Shown here in pieces: positions 39,749 to 50,300 of a stretch of 64,000 bases of DNA (the stretch's first letter is position 1; the number at the start of each line of letters is the position of its first letter). Below the pieces are notes generated by a model. The model did no database searches. It was not told the origin of the DNA and saw nothing but the letters and a program-made list of their open reading frames with translations. This DNA is from Linderina pennispora (taxonomy: Eukaryota; Kickxellomycota; Kickxellomycetes; Kickxellales; Kickxellaceae), in the NCBI RefSeq assembly GCF_002104995.1, contig NW_024468254.1, forward strand, positions 868,001-932,000. Reading direction: 5' to 3'. The position numbers and the translations under genes are program-made.

Positions 39749-41739
39749 CTACGCGCGAACTGCAACCTGGTTCTCCTTGTCGCTCTCGTATTCATCAACA
39801 ATGTCGTCTACCAGCGGCTGCACAAGTGTCGCAGGCCGCTTCGTTGGCGTGGTGTGTGCTGGCATGGACGGGCACTTGCGCTTGAACGGCGACACGCGCT
39901 CGCGCAGCTGCGTCAGCGACGACTTTTGCTGGATGGCCAGTGGCGACAGGCTCGGCGGCGAGATCGGCGACCCGGCGCTGCGACTCGCGTGCCCGCGACG
40001 CAGGCCCGACAGCTGCTCGCCAATATTGCGCTTAGACCCTATATACAGCTCTGTTAGCAAACTACAAATGCAGTCCTATGCGAAAAGAATATACAACATA
40101 CTCACTTTCTGCGCCTCTTTGGCTTCAAAAGCCTGCCGTTACCTTGTCTGTATCTTGGCGTCACAGCGTGGTTCGGCACTTTCGCCTCTCTGTATCCAAA
40201 CTTGGCAAAAAGCGAGCTGGCCAGGCACCCAGCATCCATCTCCTGCGACGCGCTCTCAACCTCCGTTGCCTGCGACTCGGCTGGCAGCAATGTCTGCGGT
40301 GTGTCGGCCGTCTCTGCGATGATCGTCAGCGTCTGCGAACATTCTTCATCAATAGCCTTTGCCTTGGGCGTTTCTGGCTGCACAAATTCTGCTGTCTCGT
40401 CTTTTGTGAGATCCACTGTCTCTGATCCTGCAGCCGGGGGTTCCACCGTAGCAGGCTCAGTCTTTTTGCCAAAGAACTTGCTGTGCGTCTGTGTGCGCAC
40501 CGCCAGCGAATTGTCGGCAGTTTTGCCACGGAACTTGACCTGCACCTCCAGCTCGCATCCAGCAGCACTCGCGGTTGCTGGAGTCGTGGGCGTCATTTGC
40601 ACCTTTGGATTGGCCCAGAACGACACCAGTGTGCCAGGCCGCGGCTTTTCGGACGTAGACAGCGATTCAAAATGGGCCGATGTGGATCCTGCTGTGGGTG
40701 CCATCGGAGAAGAGAGCGATTTTGCACCTTGCGCGAACCGGTCCAGGGAGATCGGATCAATCAAGCAGTCAGCTATGTCCCGCACGATAGCAGGCTCAAG
40801 CAGCTTGCCGATGAACGGCATCTCATCCAGCGGCGGTGTGCTCTCGTCAACTTTGGTGACATGGACCATAGTGCGCGACCGTGGATCGAACACGCGCTGG
40901 TACAGGAACGTCAGTTCGGCTCTACGCACCTCCTTTTTGTACCCGTCGGGCACCTTGCACCCCTCATTGCGCATCAGCCTAACTGCCATCGCCAGATCTG
41001 TTGACCGCGCCATGTACCTGTGTGCCTTCTTCAGTCCAATGCCTGGCACTGAAGGCAGGTAGTCGCATCCCGACAAAATGCACATCCCGCGGATCCGGTC
41101 CTTATCCCAGCCCTTCACGTCCACCGCCGTCACCGCATCCATCTTGCTCCGGTCAAACATCACTGCATCGCCGTACTGGTCCATCTTCAGGATAATCTTC
41201 TGGCACCCAAATACAATCAGATCCGAGTCCTCCGACACTGCCGCCGAGATCACGCCCTGCGACTCCAAGTACGCCAGCTGCGCATCCGCCTCGTATGGCG
41301 CCACCACATACTTGAACCCGTGCTTCTTCAGCTCGTCAACCACACACCGCACCATCTGCGGCGTCACCTCCAGTGACCGCTGAAACAGATCAAACGCAGC
41401 CTTCTTCTTGCTCTGGCCCCACAGCTTCATTCCCTTCTCGCGGCGCTCTTTGCGGTTCCGCTGCCGCTCCAGCTCTGTGCACTCCTTCGACGGCAGAAGT
41501 CCGCCGTCAAACACAAACAGAGGTTCGACGTTGTAGTGACGGAGCATCTTGGCTCGGCTCATAAAGTGGGCGATATACTTGGTCGTCGGCTTGCCCAGCG
41601 CCAGGTCTGCTGCGCACGAAAATGCGCCGCGGTATAGCCATATATAAGAGTCGATGCCCACTGTCTGCCCAGCGAACTGCTCGATGTGGCCTTTCTCCTG
41701 GGTTTCGCGCAGCAGCGGCAGTAGTCCGGATATTCCCAT
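39749..41739 (-). CDS. EXO1: exonuclease 1 (FEN1/XPG family), two exons
   Basis: A 5'-3' double-strand DNA exonuclease and flap nuclease for mismatch repair and end resection. XPG-N begins MGISGLLPLLRE; the I-region shows YEADAQLAYLESQGVISAAVSEDSDLIVFG (about residue 150), with the acidic metal ligands present. The helix-hairpin motif is CDYLPSVPGIGLKKAHRYM. The C-terminal half is disordered and Ser/Thr/Pro-rich. Preferred model: exon 1 40143..41739 and exon 2 39749..40038, with a CAAG-GTAACG donor and a GCTAAC branch 11 bp before TATATAG. The phase holds and gives 628 residues, ending in a basic Ser/Pro segment (SPFKRKCPS). Using the stronger donor GTGAGTATG nearby with the same acceptor would stop at once after RRRKV. 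The N-terminal nuclease is certain; the tail is not. Confidence 0.87.
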
Positions 41740-42234
41740 GGCGTACCTGTGTTTATAAAAAAATTCTCAAGACAGTGTAAATAGGGAGGAGCAAAGATAG
41801 AGCAGGGAAAACTGTGGCTTTAGATTGCTGTGGAGAGCCTCTGCGCATGCTTCTCAGCCGAACGCGCTGTCGTGAGTGTCGCGAGTGTCGCGATCCATGA
41901 TCATATGATCCGTGCACCTAATTTGGAGATCGCTATATTGCCAGCAGCGGCACCACCAAGGTGCTGTGGATACTGCTGCTGAGTGGCCGCAGTCCATATG
42001 ACCACCCGCCTCTTGTTGACATTTAGTGCACTTGCACCATTGCACCTTCGGCATCCTGCCTGCTGCGGCAGTCGGCAATAACAATCAGACCTCAGCTATA
42101 AAACGCTGTCCAAGACATAACCCGACTCCTGCTTCTACTCTCCGCTTTATCCTCTACTTGCAATACCTGTTTCCTCCCAGATTCCCTTTCGCCCCTGCCA
42201 TTTATACCGGTACATTCCCTCGCTACCCCTCTGA
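41740..42234. promoter_or_regulatory. divergent intergenic region, EXO1 and ABC-F gene
   Basis: Contains TATAAAA at 42097-42103, about 132 bp before the ABC-F ATG, followed by a pyrimidine-rich leader. No further gene seen. Confidence 0.5.
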
Positions 42235-44232
42235 ATGATCCAGACCAAGCCTATTAAGAAGGAAAGGCGGAAACCAATCGAGTTCCCGCCTGTTCGCGCC
42301 TACTCGCAGCAGTCGCGGTTCCACAACGAGACTGTGGTGACGCTTTCCAAGGACGTCGACCTGCGCAACGTCCACCTGACCATTGGCGACGTTGATATGC
42401 TGGTTGACAGCCGCCTGTGGTTCAAGGCTGGCTACCATTACGGCTTTATCGGGCGCAACGGAGTCGGAAAGTCGACGCTGCTGAACGCTATTGGCAACAA
42501 GACGCTTATCGGCTTCCCAGAGAACATCCGCACTCTCTACGTGCAGCAGCTCGATGTGCTCGAAACCAGCACCACTGTGCTTGAGGCTGTTTTGGCAGCC
42601 GACGTTGAGCGCCAGAAGCGCGTCAATGATGTGCAAGCCCTTGAGGCAGCCGTTGCTGATCCTGTGGGGTTAAACTCAGCACTGGACAAGTACATTGCGC
42701 GTATCGCCACCGAGCGCATCACGCAGGCACAGACCATTGCAACTATTCGCAGCGGTCAACGCGGTAAAACTGCCCGCGCGATTGCTCTCAAGGCTGAGCA
42801 CAACATGCTAGGCGAGATCCGTAGCCAGCTCTACACCAAGGGCAAGAACGACAGTGATGTAGCTGCCGACGTGCTTACTACCCTGTATGCTGAGCTCGAC
42901 GAGATGGGCGCTAGCACCGCCGAGGCCCGCGCGCGTGCCATCCTGGCCGATCTTGACGTTTCAGAAGAGCAGCAAGATAGCCCAGTCAGCTTCCTTTCCG
43001 GCGGTTGGCGTATGCGTGTCGCATTGGCCAAAGCCATGTTCCTCGAGCCCGATATCATGCTGCTCGACGAGTGCACCAACCATTTGGACATTGGCGCCAT
43101 TGCCTGGCTGCAAGACTACTTAAAGTCGCTGACCGACATTACCATCGTATGTGTGTCGCACGACCGCGAATTCCTCAACGCTATCTCGCAGGAGATCATC
43201 CGCTTCAAAGACAAGAAGCTCACTTACCACCCGGGCAACTACGATGAGTTTGAGATGGCCGAGGGCGAGCTGCGCAAGAAGAAGGAGCGCCAGGTCGCCG
43301 CCTTGGACCGGCGCCGCCAGCAGATCGAAAAGTCCATCGAGGGCTTTATGAAGCATGCTCGTGCAACCAACGACTCCAAGGTCCTGGGCCAGGTTGCTTC
43401 GCGCAAGAAGAAGCTTGAGCGCCTAGGTCCAGACAAGAACGAAGATGGAACCCGCTTCAAGATCTCGTACTGGGCTGGATACCACGATACAATGCGGAGG
43501 ACCATAGATTTGGATAAGGCTGAGAAAGAGGTCGACTTTAGCATCCCACAGCCCGAGACGATGCGAAACACGGCGCCCTTGGTCACACTCAACAGCGTAT
43601 CATTTGCCTACAAAGCTGGCAGCAAGGATGTTACCCGCAACATTAACCTCAACATTCTGATGGGCGAGCGCGTTGCCGTGCTTGGTCTTAACGGCTGCGG
43701 AAAATCGACTCTGGTCAATGTCATCACCCGCGACCTGGCTCCAACCAAGGGCACTGTCGAGCAGCATGCGCGTCTGCGGATTGGCCACTACACACAGCAC
43801 TTCGTCGACGAGCTGACCAATGTCCAGGACTCGGGTCTGAAGATGCTGATGCGTGACAATCCGTCGGTCAAGGAGGGCGAGATCCGCCGCTGGCTCGGCT
43901 CATTTGAGCTCAGCGGCGACCTGGCTATCCGGCCAATCTGCACCCTCAGCGGTGGCCAGCGCGCTCGCATGGCTATGGCGCTGATGCTGTATTCGCGGCC
44001 GCACCTGCTGCTGCTTGATGAGGTCACCAACCATCTAGACATGTACGCTGTCGAGGGCCTTATCAATGCGATTAACGAGTTCGAGGGTGCTGTTGTTCTG
44101 ATTTCCCATGACCGTCACTTTGTGCGCGAGACTGCTGATGATGTGTACTCGCTGGTTGATGGCAACCTCACATTGCTTGAGAACGGTGTTGACGAGTACA
44201 TCCAGTCAATTGAAGGTGTTGATTTTAACTGA
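42235..44232 (+). CDS. ABC-F family ATPase (GCN20/ARB1-like, soluble)
   Basis: A 665-residue protein with two ATP-binding cassettes and no membrane segments, so a ribosome-linked ABC-F protein rather than a transporter. NBD1: GFIGRNGVGKSTLL (about residue 72), LSGGWRMRVALAKA, MLLDECTNHLD, CVSHDREFLN. A charged linker helix follows (about 340-400; RKKKERQVAALDRRRQQIEK), as in ABC-F proteins. NBD2: VLGLNGCGKSTLV (about 484), LSGGQRARMAMAL, LLLLDEVTNHLD, LISHDRHFVRE. The usual DEPTNHLD reads DEC and DEV, which sets it apart from yeast Arb1 and Gcn20. The N-terminus is short and basic and lacks the GCN20 extension. Precise subfamily not resolved. Confidence 0.9.
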   Translation: MIQTKPIKKERRKPIEFPPVRAYSQQSRFHNETVVTLSKDVDLRNVHLTIGDVDMLVDSRLWFKAGYHYGFIGRNGVGKSTLLNAIGNKTLIGFPENIRTLYVQQLDVLETSTTVLEAVLAADVERQKRVNDVQALEAAVADPVGLNSALDKYIARIATERITQAQTIATIRSGQRGKTARAIALKAEHNMLGEIRSQLYTKGKNDSDVAADVLTTLYAELDEMGASTAEARARAILADLDVSEEQQDSPVSFLSGGWRMRVALAKAMFLEPDIMLLDECTNHLDIGAIAWLQDYLKSLTDITIVCVSHDREFLNAISQEIIRFKDKKLTYHPGNYDEFEMAEGELRKKKERQVAALDRRRQQIEKSIEGFMKHARATNDSKVLGQVASRKKKLERLGPDKNEDGTRFKISYWAGYHDTMRRTIDLDKAEKEVDFSIPQPETMRNTAPLVTLNSVSFAYKAGSKDVTRNINLNILMGERVAVLGLNGCGKSTLVNVITRDLAPTKGTVEQHARLRIGHYTQHFVDELTNVQDSGLKMLMRDNPSVKEGEIRRWLGSFELSGDLAIRPICTLSGGQRARMAMALMLYSRPHLLLLDEVTNHLDMYAVEGLINAINEFEGAVVLISHDRHFVRETADDVYSLVDGNLTLLENGVDEYIQSIEGVDFN

Positions 44233-47084
44233 TATCTATATTAATCTCTATGCTTTCAAATACATCAAGATTATTGATATTAAGCATGCCAAAATCAATA
44301 CTACCCTTGGTGGTAGATGAGGGTGTCTTTGCAAAAGCAGTCATTTCCAACGACACCGTATATGCGAGCAGCGCGCAGTAAAAGGACAACTGCAAATGCA
44401 TATCAATCAAATGTACACCAATACACACCGATACGCACCAATGCGCACCACATATGAGAGGTGGCATATAGGGAGTGGGTTGGTTAGCCCTAACATGACC
44501 ATGGATTGCCTTGCGGATAGGTGTTCAGTATTCACATATGCAACATAAATAAAGATCATCGAGCCTCTGAAATCATTGATGATTCGTGGGATACTCTCGA
44601 TGTCGTGACATAATATGCAGTTTCATATTACATGTTAGCATCCAGGAATCGACAACACTTGCATCACCATAAACGGATCCAAACATTCATATGTATTCGT
44701 TCCCAGAGCAGTCACAGAATCATAAGTCCTTAGCATACTTTTTTATCATTCCAGTCCATACAGGCTTGTTTACACTCGTCTCCCTGTGAAAAGTAATCAC
44801 TCATGATCCATTGATGCTTTCAGTGCGCAACCTCCGTCGCCAATTCTTCTCGGTTGTAAAAAAAATTGAATGATACCTGATTTCTGTGTCCGTTTTAAGG
44901 GCAGGACGTGTTATACCTGGTACTTTACTCTGCTGAAGTTGCTGTTCTGGCAAGGAAATGTACGGTTGGTTGCCGGTGCTGAGGAAATCAGCATTGTTTT
45001 ATGCGGCCAACCAAGTGTTAGCATCTTTGGTCAACAATCAAGAATGCAGTGCTAGTGCTCGCTTCTCCAACCAGCAAGATGAAAATGCTACTCCCCGCTC
45101 TTTGACAGGTGCAGAGCGTGTGGACGGCGTATGAGCGCAACATACAGCGATTGCTGCTGCTGCTGCTGCTGCTCCTTCTCCTCTCAGTTTTGTACCTTAT
45201 CATTCTGTTAGTGCTGCGTCTGACGCAAAACGCCAATTAAGACGGTACTTACTAGCTTACGGTAATTTCACAATAGATGCTCGTTTGGTTTTTACCATGT
45301 TGTAACCCCTCGTTGACAAGGTAGGCCATGCCCACTAAATCAGTTTTCTACACGTGCCCTTCGACAGGGTGCAGCTGGTTTTTGACATGGTGAGCGTAAG
45401 GGTGTTGCTACAGCCCCCACGAGGATCCCGGACTCTGGACGGAGATTCCTTCATAGCTGAATGCCAATCCTTAAGACTTTATTTCCCGGATCAGTATACC
45501 TATGCCAGTCGTTGATGTTTGAACTCTCCTTGGAATGGTAGCCTTCAACTCTCCAGTCTTCATTACTAATCCAACAACATTTATTATTTCCCGTTCCCTG
45601 TTCTCCAAACTACTCAGCATTTAGCAGCGCCCCATATTCTACTGGACACACGCTTCCACGACTAACATAATGAGAACGATAATTGACTCGGAAGGCAGGA
45701 TGGTTGGCTTTGGCAGCCGGCTTGTAATGCTGAAGATATACGTCATGAGCGTCATTGAACACAGGTACCCCAAGGGAAATATTCGCAATCACATCATTAA
45801 AGAAGACCTGAAGAACAAGCTTCTGCGTTGTCATAACGGCACTCTCACCTTTAAGGCTGAATACTAAGGGAGAGATGTCTTTGTGAAACATGCCTGCAGT
45901 GGAGATAAGGCGACGGCTCTCATTCTTGAAGCAGGGGTAGGGTTGAAATTCCTACCCAGGCACGCATACACACAGGAGTACCTCAGAGTCATAGTCGATG
46001 GCCTGGTCTCGGAATACTTTGATGGAAAAGTGCTTTCGACAGTGGACAGAATATCATGATGAAAGGAAAAGATGTCAAATTGATATACTATTGCTACGCG
46101 TACAGCAAGAAGTGGAATATCGACAGAGCACATTATGGCAACTACACGCATCCCACCCCGCTGCTGAAATTGAAAAGCTTACTAATATCTTCAAGAAACT
46201 AAAAGTAGCTATTAATGCTTGAATTTCTGCAACCCAGCACTAGCTGGCGTGGTAGTTAATAGCCACATCAGTTTGGTATTAGGAGTACAATAAAGACAAG
46301 TTGAAAGAATTACGAATGCCTCAGTAGCCTAGGGGTTTAACAGGCAAGATGCAGATGTGGATAACACAACATCGTAGTGAAACCAGCTGGAGTCACCACA
46401 TAAACTGTAGTGCCATTGCCACCACATAGGCGGCACCTTTCTAGCTTCTTTATCAGCAGCTATCTAGCCTGCCTTCTTTCCCCCTCTATGTCATATCACT
46501 GGCGCTATGGCTTTGGTTCTAGATCTATCATGGCTGAACCTGTATGATCCAGTTGGACCTTTATAAGGTCGTATGCGTTCATTCTGTGCCAGATGGACCG
46601 GTTCCTTTTCTCAAGTGGCTTCCCTCTCCCATTTCCCTTCTGTTGCTAAGTTTTGCAATCCCCATCTCTAACTATAGGCCTCGCAATGACCCTTAGCACT
46701 ACATACCCAGATTGCATATCGCAGCAACAGCAAAAATGTGCCAATATGAAACGCCGAGCTGCATAAAAGAGCAGATGGTAGTACTGTTGGCTCACTGGCT
46801 AACAAGAATCATAGAGGAAGAAACGAGCATGGTAATCATTGGAGTTGGGCCGACGGGCATACGGCTCATGGCTAAACATATTGACACATAATATCTTTAG
46901 CATTTAAAACTGCAAAGGCGAGGATATAGATTGAGTGCTGCAATGTAACAGCTCGTTTGGTATAGCTTCACACTGAACCCACAACTACTGTTTATACCAA
47001 TTTGCTATCCGCAGCGGAGATCGAAAAAAGACCAGTGTCGTTTCTTATCTCCACAAAACAACTTCATTTTTTACTCGCTGTATT
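44233..47084. other. 2.85-kb gene-poor region
   Basis: AT-richer than its neighbours, without a convincing gene. It contains a tandem repeat with a unit of about 10 bp (caccaatacg-like, about 44415-44453), a gct microsatellite (about 45151-45173), and small unrecognised frames (45670-45867 plus, 45610-45891 minus, 45998-46222 plus). A fragment at 46830-46892 reads MVIIGVGPTGIRLM before a stop, like the start of an FAD-monooxygenase Rossmann fold. It is probably decayed sequence. Confidence 0.5.
44415..44453 (+). repeat. short tandem repeat, unit about 10 bp, about four copies
   Basis: Imperfect units acaccaatac, acaccgatac, gcaccaatgc, gcaccacat in a row. Confidence 0.6.
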
Positions 47085-47348
47085 ATGTCAGACTCCTCGA
47101 ATCCGCCCGTTCCGACACGCAAAGAGCGCAAGCTATGCCACAGCAAGCGTGACGAGTACCTGGCATGCCTTGATCAGCACAAGATCGGGGATCCGGCGAC
47201 AGCCGGCACCCTATGCCAAGAGCTGCGCGAAGCAATGTTCAAGCGCTGCCCGGACTCATGGGCCAACTACTTTGAGCAACTGCGCGCAATGGAGAAGCAA
47301 AAGGAGGCCGCGTACGAGCAAGCGAGCAGGCTGCGCAAAGTGAAATAG
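47085..47348 (+). CDS. COA6: cytochrome c oxidase assembly factor COA6
   Basis: An 87-residue intermembrane-space protein of the twin-cysteine class. It has CHSKRDEYLAC (C-x9-C, residues 19-29) and CQELREAMFKRC (C-x10-C), followed by PDSWANYFEQLR. This C-x9-C/C-x10-C spacing with the P-x-SWV/A-x-YF ending is characteristic of COA6, which helps deliver copper to COX2 together with SCO proteins. There is no presequence, as expected for Mia40 substrates. It ends in a Lys-rich helix. Its stop lies 29 bp from the stop of the convergent LYS2 gene, so the 3' UTRs must overlap. Confidence 0.92.
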   Translation: MSDSSNPPVPTRKERKLCHSKRDEYLACLDQHKIGDPATAGTLCQELREAMFKRCPDSWANYFEQLRAMEKQKEAAYEQASRLRKVK

Positions 47349-47377
47349 AATTTTGGGTATATTGAATGAAAGCATTT

Positions 47378-50300
47378 TTAGTTGTGGTTGGAGCGCGAGA
47401 CCAGGCCGCGGATCTCAATGTCGAGCTCGGGCAATGGGCGCTCGGCATCGGCGCTGGGCTCGGGCAAGTAGCCGGCCTTGACCAAGTAGGCGATGTAGAG
47501 GCCAAACAGGTGGCTCATCTTCTTGCAGACGACACCGGTGCCAGAGAGCAGTTCCTGGGTATGCGAGTCGTCGAGGTCGGGGCTCTTGGTGGATGTGGGT
47601 AGGTCGTCCAGGACATAGTGCAGCAGCGGGAACAGCGCCGAGTCATTGTTGGAGAGCGTGTACTCCATCAAATACGCGCGCCAGCGCATGTACTCGACGT
47701 CCTTGATCTGGTAGCCGTAGATGCGCAGCAGATCGAACATGCTCTGGAAGCGGAAGCGCTCGTTATTGAAAACATGGTAGACAATGTGGGCGAGCGCGCG
47801 CTCCTGCGAAATGGCCTCGACGACTACATGCGCGACATAGTCGACGGAGCACAGATTGACGACATTGCTCATGACCGGCGACTCCTTGAGCTCCACGCAG
47901 CCCTTGGCCAGGCGCCAGATGAAATCGTCGGTGTTGGTGGCACCAGTGGTGGAGTGGCCGAGCACGTAGCCGGGCCGCACAATGGTCACCGGCAGACCCT
48001 GCAGACGCGCCTGCATCAGAAGCTTCTCGCTGACCCACTTTGACTGGCCGTAACCGGTGGTCAGACCAGTGCGCGAGCCCTCGAGATCGTCCGACTCGCG
48101 CACGCCGGCGGAGTTGGCCTCACCCAGACGCACGTAGTGGTCGGTATCCAAGGCGGATGTGCTGGAGACAAACACCGTGGGCTTGGTGTGGTGGGCTACA
48201 GCCAACTTCATGACCTCCAGAGTGCTGAGCACATTGGGCGCCCGCAGCTTCTCGTACGGATACACCCAGTGGACCAGCGCGCCGTTATGCACGATAGCGT
48301 CGGTCTGCTCGCAGCACAGATCCCAGTCGCTGTCGCTCAGGCCGAGCCGCGGCTGGCCAAGATCGCCCACCACGGCACGCACGCGCGTTGTCCACGAGTC
48401 ATGCCAGACGAGGTTGGCCACGGCAGCGGCCTTGACGCGGTCCATGGCGAGGTCGGCAGAGCGCGCGCGGGTGAGGCATATCACATGAGAATTCGGATGG
48501 CGGTGCAGCAGCTCCGCCAGCACAAAGGCGCCCAGGAAGCCAGTGGCGCCGGTCAGGAAGAACGTCGGCGCACCATCGGCGCTGACTAGCGACGGCGGGA
48601 AGACAAAGTCGCCGGTGAGCTTGGGGATCTCAGGCACAAGCTGTGCCAGGTCAGCGGCATAGTCGGGCTGCTCAGGGGCGCCCTCGTCATGAGCGTCGTC
48701 GAGCTGCAGCTCGCCCTGCAGGCTGTCAATGGCAGCGGCCATAGCCCGTAGCGTGGGGCACTTGAAGACGAGGCCGAGCGGCGCGTCAATGGCGAATTCC
48801 TTGCGGACACGGAACACCATGCGCGTGGCCATGATGGAGTGGCCGCCGACGTCGAAGAAGTTGGAGTCGAGCTCCAGCGGGGTCTCGTGCGGCAGCTCGA
48901 GCAGCTCGGTCCAGATGTGCGCCAGCGCCTGCTCGGTGCGCGAGGCATTGGCGATTTCAATGCGGCTCGACTCGTCAGCAGGGCCAGTGCGGAACAGCGG
49001 CGTGTCGGGGAAGGGCAGAGCGGCCTTGTCGATCTTGCCGTTGGGAGTCAGTGGCAGCTTCTTCATGGGCACAAAGACCGCGGGCACGGCGTACGTGGGC
49101 AGCTTCTGCTTGAGGTAGTCGCGGATGTCCTTGATCAGCGTGTGGCGGCCCGGGTCGTCGGAGCGCTTCTGCTCGTCCTCGCTGGGCACAATATAGGCCA
49201 CCAGCGTCTTTTCCTCGTACTTGTCGCGACGCACCAGCGTCACGTTGGCGCGGATGCGCGGGTGCTGTGACAGCATGTTGTTGATCTCGCCCAGCTCGAT
49301 GCGGAACCCGCGGATCTTGACTTGGTCGTCGATGCGCCCGATGCACTCGACGTCGCCGTCGGGCCGGTACCGCCCAAGATCGCCGGTGCGATACATGCGG
49401 TCACGCGCGCCATGGTAGAAGGGTGCTGCGTCTCCAGCTGGCGGTGCAGCAGCAAACCAGTTGGGCACAAACTTCTCAGCGGTAGCATCAGGCAGACGCA
49501 GGTAGCCCTCGGCCAAACCACCACTACGCACGTAGATCTCGCCAACCTCACCAACAGCACACAGCCCACCGCTGCCGTGCTTGTTGACCACCAGCAGCTG
49601 CACGTCAGCCATACCGCGACCGGCGGGGATGACATCCTTGGCGGCAGCCAGGAAACCAGGGCTGGCACTGTGTGGTGGGATTGGGCAGTACGACACAGCA
49701 CGCTGTGTTTCAGTAGTGCCGTACATGTTGACGATGCGGCAGTTGTCGGCCAGGCTCTGCAGTCGGTGGCAGTCGCGCTTCGTCAGCAGGTCGCCGACAA
49801 AGAACGCATTCTTCAGCGACGGAATGGTGCTAGTCGCGTTGGCCGACAGCAGCTGCCCCATGGCCGGCGTTAGGTGCGTGACGGTGATTGCGTGGTCGGC
49901 CATCCACTGCGCCAGCTGCCCCGGAATCCCGATATCCTCGCTGGTGGGGATATGCAGCTCGGCGCCAAAGAACACCGGCGTGAACACGTCGCGCTGGATC
50001 GGGTCATGGGCGATGCCCGACAGCATCGTGAACCGGTCATCACAGCCCAGCTGGAACTCCTGCGACATCCACGGGTAAAAGTGCGTCAGCGAGTAGTGCC
50101 GCCCGCGCACGCCCTTGGGGATGCCTGTGCTGCCACTGGTGAACGACAGCGTACCGATCGAGTCGTGACCCACAGGCACAATGTCGGCACTGACGTCGTC
50201 CGAGGCATCGACTGTCGCAGCTGCCTGCTCGATGGCATCAGAGCCGCGCAGGTCGCCCGAGTCCAGCAGCTCGAGAGCCGGTACGGTGCACACTACATCG

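Noticed and set aside
45610-45891. Small frames in the gene-poor region that faintly recall secreted enzymes
   Set aside because: Too short, no conserved residues, interrupted upstream by stops.
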